Origin: Endomychus coccineus
Taxonomy: Eukaryota > Arthropoda > Insecta > Coleoptera > Endomychidae
Reading direction: 5' to 3'
DNA: 64,000 nucleotides
Assembly: GCA_958510875.1 (NCBI GenBank)
Contig: OY294067.1
Location: 153,665,962-153,729,961 of the forward strand
Under the pieces are notes generated by a model that was not told the DNA's origin, ran no database searches, and saw only the letters and a program-made list of their open reading frames with translations. The position numbers were made by a program, and so were the translations under genes. Of the stretch, positions 58,184-64,000 are shown piece by piece (the stretch's first letter is position 1; the number at the start of each line of letters is the position of its first letter).

Positions 58184-58599
58184 CTGAAGTGTTGAAACTA
58201 TAGTAACGACTATATTAAATATCAGTGATAGTATAACAAAATAGTTTTATTTATTATTTCCTTAAAATGATAAACTATCACGAAGTAACGGCTTCCACAA
58301 TTGAATTTTTGAAGGGTGATTATTTCTTATTCATATTGCTTATTGACGATAGTCCATAACAACAAGGTTGAGAAAATTCTCAACCAACCAGATAATCCAA
58401 TTCTACAACATGAGGTCAGTTAATAACAACATATCTTATGTGAAACGTACTTCTCCAATCAACTCAACTGTAGAATTTTGTTTCGGACTTTTAATCGCCG
58501 ATTATGAAAGTCTTCATGAATTAAAAACAGAATATCGTGACGTATTTTTTAATTTTCATTACTTTTGACTCGTCAAATCCTTCCTATGAATTCAGCTAC

Positions 58600-58840
58600 C
58601 TTAAATAAGATTGCTGGGCGCTCAGAAATGTGCAGAATGAAAGCCACTAGACGCATACTTTCCGATATTTAGACATTTAGAAATGTTTTGGATGCTTTGA
58701 AATCGGTAGATTGTGAATGTTATTCAGCTTTAGCGGTAGAAACATGTGGTGAACGCTCAGAGTAGGAGATGGGAAAGGTGTTTGTATATATATAGTACTT
58801 TCAGGCCGTCGATTTGTGGGCGTCCCAAAACGCCGGTTCT
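58600..58840. repeat. Dispersed GGACGCTC-type repeat, copy 2
   Basis: GGGCGCTCAGAAATGTG near 58616, GAACGCTCAGAGTAGGAG near 58752, a short TATATATATA and CTTTCAGGCCGTCGATTTGT near 58798 match the blocks at 50490 and 59800-60090. Confidence 0.55.
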
Positions 58841-59780
58841 CGAAAATTCTTCAGTATTTTTTACATTTTACGTTATACCAGTTAAAGTTATTCAGTCAAT
58901 CGTAGACAGATGCTTTGAATGTTGTGAGTAACCACAGTCTGATGCTGTTGAGTTCTATAGAAAAAAGTGATTTATTTATTTACATATTCCTTGACCCAAC
59001 TCCTGTATATAACAAGAAAAAATTATTATTTCATTTGTTTAAATTTGTCATTACCTGTAGATTGAATAAATGTATTCAGTATCCTCTTTCAAGCTAAAAA
59101 ATGTTCGCAATCGTTTCATAAATGTATATTCGAAATTCCTTTTAACGCTAAAAGATGATCTTGGATACGGATTTTTGAAACTGCTCTTCAAATCAATTTT
59201 AAAAAAGATTTTATATCTCAAAAGAGGTTGTTAAGAAGTTAATACCTTTTACCTATGTGGACAATTTTTTACTTATGTGGACAACTACTGCCGTTGGGTT
59301 ATAGAAAGATTATTATTCAGATATATATTTTTCTGTCTATTTCTTATATAGTTATTCATTTTTCTGTCTATACAGAATAAGAGAAGGTTTCGTTTGTTTT
59401 TAAGTTTGATTATGTTGAATGAAGTGCGTTTTTAGTTAAGGAATTTTTCATTCTCATTGCCTTTAAATTTTATTAAAAATTTATGTATTATCACCTCAAT
59501 TCCCATAGAAAATTTCGTTTGGTTAGAAAAATACGCAATTACAAGTTAAGTAATAAATTTATCTCTACATTTTCTTATAAAAAATACATTACATATTGGA
59601 TATTTTCAATTTTGAACTTTAAATATAACTGAAATGTTTATCAGTTATTCAAGAAAGAATATGATACGCAATGTAAATTTTGGGACTGTTATAGAGGACC
59701 AACAAAACAGTTTTATTCAACAACGGTCCGAAAGGATTAGCATTATCTTTTGATTTGTAGAATCCTTCATATCGATTATA
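58841..59780. other. AT-rich stretch, nothing recognised
   Basis: No open frame with known motifs is present. The phrases AACAGTTTTATTCAAC and GAACGGACG near the right end lead into the next repeat copy. Confidence 0.45.
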
Positions 59781-59789
59781 AGACTTCTG

Positions 59790-60108
59790 AATTGGCAACA
59801 TCGCTGGACGCTTAGAAATGTGGTGTATGAAAGCAAACTATATACCGGGGACGCTGAGTACCCGAAATTTGAAAGCTTTACTGTATATTTTGGACGCTCA
59901 GGAGCGGCTTTATGAACGGACGCTCTGAAATCAGTAGAATGCAAATTTCAAAAATTGTTTCCTATTATATGAAGGCTATGAACTTATTACGACCTCTACT
60001 GTTCAAAGATGGAATATATTCATACGTTATAGTAGGGATTGCATGAGAAATACGCAGTGGACGCTCAGAGTAGGAATAGTGAAAGGACGCCCTGGAGATA
60101 GCGGGATG

Positions 60109-60111
<3 letters not shown>
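59790..60111. repeat. Dispersed GGACGCTC-type repeat, copy 3
   Basis: It contains GGACGCTTAGAAATGTGGTG near 59806, GGACGCTGAG, GGACGCTCAGG, GGACGCTCTG, GGACGCTCAGAGTAGGAA near 60059 and GGACGCCCTGG. It ends against a (TA)n tract at 60112-60165, as the other copies do. Confidence 0.6.
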
Positions 60112-60163
<52 letters not shown>

Positions 60164-60165
60164 GT
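60112..60165. repeat. (TA)n microsatellite
   Basis: About 54 bp of TA repeats with two TG interruptions. Confidence 0.95.
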
Positions 60166-60257
60166 ATCTCAATACAAGAGATGATACACAGAGATTACCA
60201 AGTGCTTGGAAACCAGCCCTTCAACCACCCAGGAGAACAGTCAACCACACTAATTCA

Positions 60258-60360
60258 ACGGACCGGCAAACTCGCTCGAACGCAACGAACCGACAAAATC
60301 GCTCGAACGCAACAGACCAACAAACTCAATCAGACGCATCAAACCGGCAAAATCATCCAG
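60258..60360 (+). repeat. 27-bp minisatellite, about four units
   Basis: Units start at 60258, 60285, 60312 and 60339 and share the pattern AC-G/A-ACC-GCAAA-TC followed by CGAACGCA-like ends. Because 27 is a multiple of three, the frame is kept. Confidence 0.85.
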
Positions 60361-60450
60361 ATGTAACAAGGATACATAAAACACCAACAGGATCAACGGA
60401 GATCAGTTTCAAGTTAATTCAAAGCAGAGCAGCAGCCCTGAAGAGAAGAC

Positions 60451-60487
60451 CTGAAGATGGCACATGAGATTGTGCCGAAACGTCGTC
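60451..60487 (+). ncRNA. Hammerhead-ribozyme-like motif
   Basis: CTGAAGA, T, a perfect 5-bp stem II (GGCAC...GTGCC), GAAA and stem-loop III (AC, GTC, GT) followed by C match the other motifs in the window. Pairing for stem I is not obvious, so activity is doubtful. Confidence 0.4.
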
Positions 60488-60552
60488 ATATCAACGGTTT
60501 CTATCGAAACCAATCTACGACAACGCGGAGTATATCCCGGCAACCCAATACA

Positions 60553-60553
<1 letters not shown>

Positions 60554-60632
<79 letters not shown>
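60554..60632. repeat. (TA)n microsatellite at the 3' side of the LINE
   Basis: About 79 bp of uninterrupted TA repeats, directly next to the 3' untranslated end of the minus-strand LINE. Confidence 0.95.
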
Positions 60633-60635
<3 letters not shown>

Positions 60636-60751
60636 CATTCAAACCTGGTCGGGGCTGCTGCGAGCTCCGACGACATCGCAGCAGTCGCGCCAGAAAAAAA
60701 CCTAAAGGCGGTTAACCGAAGCTACTCCTCCCCACCGGTCGGTAAGTAGCT

Positions 60752-61471
60752 TCAGGTTCCTAAATCGTGTGCCCTAAGTATTCTAATTGAACCCAGAATG
60801 ACTGCCTTTTGCATCCGGTCTATCAAGATCTGCGCCGAGTTCAAGTTTGAACGCAGCGAAGAACGAATTCCGCCCAAAACACCGATGATCAGAACCACTA
60901 ATACGACCTTGTGGCCTGGGTATAGCGTGCGGAGCTCGAACAGGAGATCTTGATATTTTGTCAATTTTTCCTCCTCTTTCAAGACTATGTTCTTCTCTGC
61001 CGGAGCGGAGAATTCGATGACATACATAGTCTTGATTAGTTTATCGAGGAGGACAACGTCAGGCCTATTTGCTTGTATGGACCTGACGGTCGGAAACGGA
61101 TAATTCCAGAAGATCTGGCATTTTTCGTTTCCGACAACGGACTCAATATCTCCTGGCATGTAAGGCAGCACCGGCTCTTGGTCTATTCCGTACGAGTGCC
61201 TTAGATGGTAATACAGCACCCGTAGGGCCGCATTATGGCGATGGGTGTACGCCGAGGCCGCTTTTGCCGGACATGCCGACAGAAGGTGGAAAAGCGTCTC
61301 AGGCGCCTTTTGACAGGCCCTGCAGCTGACATCAGGGACCTGCACACCCATCACATTGCGGCGATAGACCAAGGTGTTAATTACGCCATCTTGGCAAGCT
61401 GCGGTAAATCCCTCAGTCTCGGATGTAAGCCCGGCTGACCTTAGGTAGCCGAAGGTCAGCCTAGTTGACAA
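60752..61471 (-). pseudogene. LINE C-terminal zinc motif and restriction-like endonuclease
   Basis: The frame of 239 residues contains a Cys/His motif, CRACQKAPETLFHLLSAC, followed by RHN, as in R2-type proteins. The endonuclease core RPDVVLLDK...YVIEFSAP then EEKLTKYQDLL matches the PD-(D/E)xK pattern. The domain nicks the chromosomal target. A break separates it from the reverse transcriptase (61471-61697), so the element is inactive unless those shifts are sequence errors. Confidence 0.8.
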
Positions 61472-61696
61472 GCCGAGCGTTTCGATGTTTCGATAGAAAA
61501 CACCGTGTATCGGCTTGTCAACATGCCGCCTGAGCGTAAGATCTTGCTCCGCGGCATTTATCGGCGAGAATGTAGGAGCTCGAGGTTGCCCTCTAGTCGG
61601 CCTTCTCGACTGATCTGAAATTCGAGACCAAGTTCTTTCGCAGCTTTTTGTGCTGCCTTAACGATAAATGCCCCCACTCCGGCCAATTCGTGACTT

Positions 61697-62644
61697 TTAA
61701 CAAGGCACAGGAGGGGGTCCGAGGCTCCTAAGAATTTTACAAGCTATACTCAGAACCACACTTCGATGCAGACCCTCCAGACTGAGGAGTCCCCTACCTC
61801 CCCGATGACCTGGGAGATAAATGCGGGAAACGGACGATCTAGGATGCAAACTGTGATGGATATGCATCATTTTCCTGGTGTCTTTATCGAGTCTATGCAG
61901 CTCATCGACCGTCCATTTCACCACTCCAAAAGAGTGGAGCAGGACTGGAACGACAAGCATATTTGTTGCAGACACCTTGTTCCCACTCGAAAGTTCGGAA
62001 GACCAAATCTTTCGAACAAGGTTTCTGTATTTGCCGCGGAGAGCCACCTTTACCTGGGAAGCGTCATAATTAGGACGCTGTTCAATTCCCAGGTATCAAT
62101 AGGTCTCTCCAGCATCGAGGTGTTTAAAGATGCTTCCGTCGGCAAGCTGCATATTCTCGTAGACTTCCGGAGATCGTCCTCTCCTCAAATGAAACACTGC
62201 GCATTTGTCCAATCCCAACTCCATGCCTACGGCTCGTGTATATTCCTGAACCACATTGAGAGATTGATGGAGGTTCTTCTCCCCAGAGGCATACAGTTTC
62301 AAATCATCCACGTAAAATAAATGGGTGATCTGATGCCTCCGGTCGTTCGGTGGTCCAGAGTAATATCCACGAGTCCGTCTTAAAGCAATGGAGAGTGGCA
62401 GCAGTGAGATATTGAACAAGAGGGGACTCAAGGAGTCTCCTTGGAAAACTCCCCTCTTGAATGTTACCAACTCTGTCAAGACTCGTCGTGTGCCTGATGT
62501 GATGGCAAAACGGGTCTTCCAGAGTAGCAACAGATGTTCTATGCATCTCACTAGTGGGGTAGGTACCGCAAGGCATTGGAGCAAGTATAATAATAGCTCA
62601 TGTGATGTTGAATCAAATGCCTTGCGGTAGTCAATCCAAGCCAT
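61697..62644 (-). pseudogene. LINE reverse transcriptase, 5'-truncated and frameshifted
   Basis: The first segment (182 residues, 62644-62096) has motif A as [14 protein letters not shown], motif B as GVFQGDSLSPLLFNISLLPL and motif C as HLFYVDDLKLYA, so the catalytic Asp residues are kept. A frameshift near 62050-62096 leads into a second segment (62047-61697) with KVSATNMLVVPVLLHSFGVVKW-type thumb sequence. The fingers and everything before them are missing because the element is 5'-truncated at the (TA)n tract. The enzyme would copy element RNA at a nicked target in the nucleus. Confidence 0.85.
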
Positions 62645-62663
62645 GGAAAGGTTGCCTGTTGCC

Positions 62664-62774
<111 letters not shown>

Positions 62775-62814
62775 CAGAATCAGTAGAAATTTGTAAATAT
62801 ATTAAATATGTATA

Positions 62815-64000
62815 CAGAGTGGTCCAACGAAAAGTATGCACCTAGCTTTTCTCCTTTGTTTAGAATTGAAAGCAAAAATGCTCGGACACGTGGAGTTTGC
62901 TTTTGAGGGGGACACATTTTAGACATATTTTTCAACCTGTGCCTTTAACGCCCTAGCGAGGGGGCGTCACAACCCTAAAATTTTAAATGGAAAGTGGGGT
63001 CGAGTGATATATCATTTGAACGGGCACAAAATTATCTTTCTAATGATATTTTATTTGTTGAAATTTACTCAAAACAGTTAATGCGAAAACGGCTTTAAGA
63101 ACATTAACCCGATAATTTTGGTATTAATGAAAAATACAAATAAGTTTTGGTTATTAAGAATCAAAACATTTACAATTAGTAGTACTTACGTTTCAATGTT
63201 TGTTACTTGTAACAGTGCTTTGTAAAAAAAGTAAACAAGTTGTTAAATTGATTTATTAAAACGTTACTTCAACAAGTGTTGAAAATGTGACCCACTTGCT
63301 TCCATACAATAATACAGATTTTGTTCAAATCTATTTCTAACATTTTGTAGCATATCAGGTGTTATGCTTCTGCATTGTACTGTAATCCGTTGGCGAAGAT
63401 CTTCTATGGACTCGGGCTTCGTAACAAAACATTTATTTTTCAAGTGTCCCCATAGAAAAAAGTCCAAAGGCGATAAATCAGGTGACCTGGCAGGCCATTC
63501 AATTGGGCCTCTCCTTCCAATCCACTGTCCGGGGAACCGGTTATCTGAAAATTCTCTTACAGGAGCAGCATAGTGCGGAGGTGCTCCATCTTGCTGGAAA
63601 TGAAGCCGATCGGCATCATGATTTTGGTCGTCTTCTATTATCTGTGTTATGAAAGGATCAATTGCATCGTCAAGCATGTTTAGGTAGACTTCACCAGTTA
63701 AATTTCCAGGAATGAAAAGTGGTCCTATGATATGACTTCCTAATATGCCACACCAGACGTTTATTTTTTGAGGGTATTGGGTATGAACCTCACGGAATAA
63801 ATGTGGGTTACTGTCATCCCAGTAACGGCAATTATGCCTATTCACAGCTCCATTCAAATAAAATGTACACTCATCGGTAAAACAAATGTTAAACAATAAG
63901 TGCGGATCTTCAATTAAACGCTGGCTCATTTGTTCACAAAATTGCAGCCTTCGATCAGGATCATCCTCATTTAGTTCCTGTACTAATTTAATTTTGTACG
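62815..64000 (-). mobile_element. Tc1/mariner transposon, DD41D type, right part outside window
   Basis: TA at 62813-62814 is followed by CAGAGTGGTCCAACGAAAAG, a typical mariner terminal repeat. About 450 bp of non-coding sequence separates it from the transposase stop at 63264. The other terminus lies beyond 64000. Confidence 0.75.
63264..64000 (-). CDS. mariner-family transposase, DD41D, N-terminus outside window
   Basis: The frame is open from 63264 through the window edge, so the ATG at 63929 is an internal Met and not the real start. The catalytic core shows FTDECTFYLNG near 63880, FQQDGAPPHY near 63600 and WPARSPDLSPLDFFLW near 63470, with 41 residues between the second and third Asp. 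KINVWCGILGSHIIGP is a typical core block. No stop or frameshift is visible in the part present. The protein differs strongly from the DD41D transposase at 59-1114, so they are separate lineages. The N-terminal DNA-binding domain should follow in the next stretch of chromosome. Confidence 0.88.
   Translation of the reverse strand, partial: YKIKLVQELNEDDPDRRLQFCEQMSQRLIEDPHLLFNICFTDECTFYLNGAVNRHNCRYWDDSNPHLFREVHTQYPQKINVWCGILGSHIIGPLFIPGNLTGEVYLNMLDDAIDPFITQIIEDDQNHDADRLHFQQDGAPPHYAAPVREFSDNRFPGQWIGRRGPIEWPARSPDLSPLDFFLWGHLKNKCFVTKPESIEDLRQRITVQCRSITPDMLQNVRNRFEQNLYYCMEASGSHFQHLLK

Larger units (their letters stand above)
55690..58275 (+). mobile_element. Second Penelope-like element, interrupted by a foldback MITE
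   Basis: Coding sequence at 55890-57055 lies between inverted end copies. The left end copy (55690-55890, minus sense) matches the right end at 57262-57290 plus 58186-58275: TAGGTTAAAGAAGGAATAC near 55873 against 57272, and GTTTCAACACT...GATATTTAATATAG near 55760-55800 against 58190-58225. The right copy is split by a MITE at about 57292-58183. A hammerhead-like motif survives only in the left copy. Confidence 0.75.
60166..60553 (+). other. Segment between two (TA)n tracts: 27-bp minisatellite and hammerhead-like motif
   Basis: An open frame from about 60150 to 60467 includes four 27-bp repeats (60258-60360). They encode a nine-residue repeat of the form TDRQTRSNA / TNRQNRSNA / TDQQTQSDA / SNRQNHPDV. 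A hammerhead-like core follows at 60451-60487, overlapping the end of the frame. No protein family is recognised. It resembles the end of a retroelement or a small non-autonomous retroelement rather than a host gene. Confidence 0.4.
60633..62663 (-). mobile_element. LINE of the restriction-like-endonuclease group (R2/R4-like), 5'-truncated
   Basis: Minus-strand reverse transcriptase (62644-62096), thumb-like region (62047-61697) and C-terminal Cys-rich plus endonuclease region (61471-60752) follow each other in three frames. The element starts abruptly at a (TA)n tract on its 5' side and ends at another on its 3' side. An endonuclease placed after the reverse transcriptase is diagnostic for the R2-type branch. 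Some relatives (for example Dong) insert into microsatellites. Clade within that branch is not settled. Confidence 0.8.

Overview
This is an AT-rich stretch of animal, almost certainly insect, chromosome made mostly of transposable elements. The reasons are the element mix (an errantivirus-type Gypsy element with env, DD41D mariners with insect-type N-terminal domains, Penelope-like elements, and a long-LTR element carrying a chuvirus-like glycoprotein), spliced coding sequence, and no prokaryotic gene organisation. I cannot place the species. Only one short stretch (about 40.9-41.4 kb) looks like an ordinary host gene, and only two of its coding exons are visible.

Layout: 1-1726 is the end of a DD41D mariner with an intact transposase. 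1856-12157 is a minus-strand LTR retroelement with a complete 2.66 kb 5' LTR, a truncated 3' LTR, a primer-binding site, a polypurine tract and a decayed glycoprotein, but no recognisable gag or pol. 12699-37263 is a 5,672-bp unit present three times head to tail, nearly identical. Each unit contains most of a long imperfect palindrome interrupted by the same 1,860-bp solo LTR. The third unit is split by an apparently intact errantivirus-like element (28545-36089) with gag, pol and env, identical LTRs and a CGCG target duplication.

37.7-42.7 kb holds a promoter-like patch, a decayed hAT element, a Penelope fragment, a tRNA-derived SINE-like piece and the host exons. The splice boundary between these exons carries an 80-bp tandem duplication. 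42.7-46.3 kb is a Penelope-like element interrupted by a 2.3-kb mariner with about 600-bp inverted repeats. 46.3-50.1 kb is a DNA transposon with a decayed transposase and a tandemly amplified end. 50.1-60.2 kb is a mosaic: a repeat family with GGACGCTC motifs and (TA)n tracts, mariner debris, a nested palindromic element and a second Penelope-like element hit by a foldback MITE. 60.6-62.7 kb is a restriction-like-endonuclease LINE with (TA)n on both sides. 62.8-64.0 kb is another DD41D mariner cut by the window edge.

The elements are nested, so relative order can be read: palindrome, then solo LTR, then tandem amplification, then errantivirus; and Penelope, then mariner or MITE. The most unusual observations are the near-perfect triplicated unit, the errantivirus env leader splice, the hammerhead-ribozyme-like cores around the Penelope ends, the microsatellite-bounded LINE, the glycoprotein-bearing long-LTR element and the duplicated splice cassette in the host gene.
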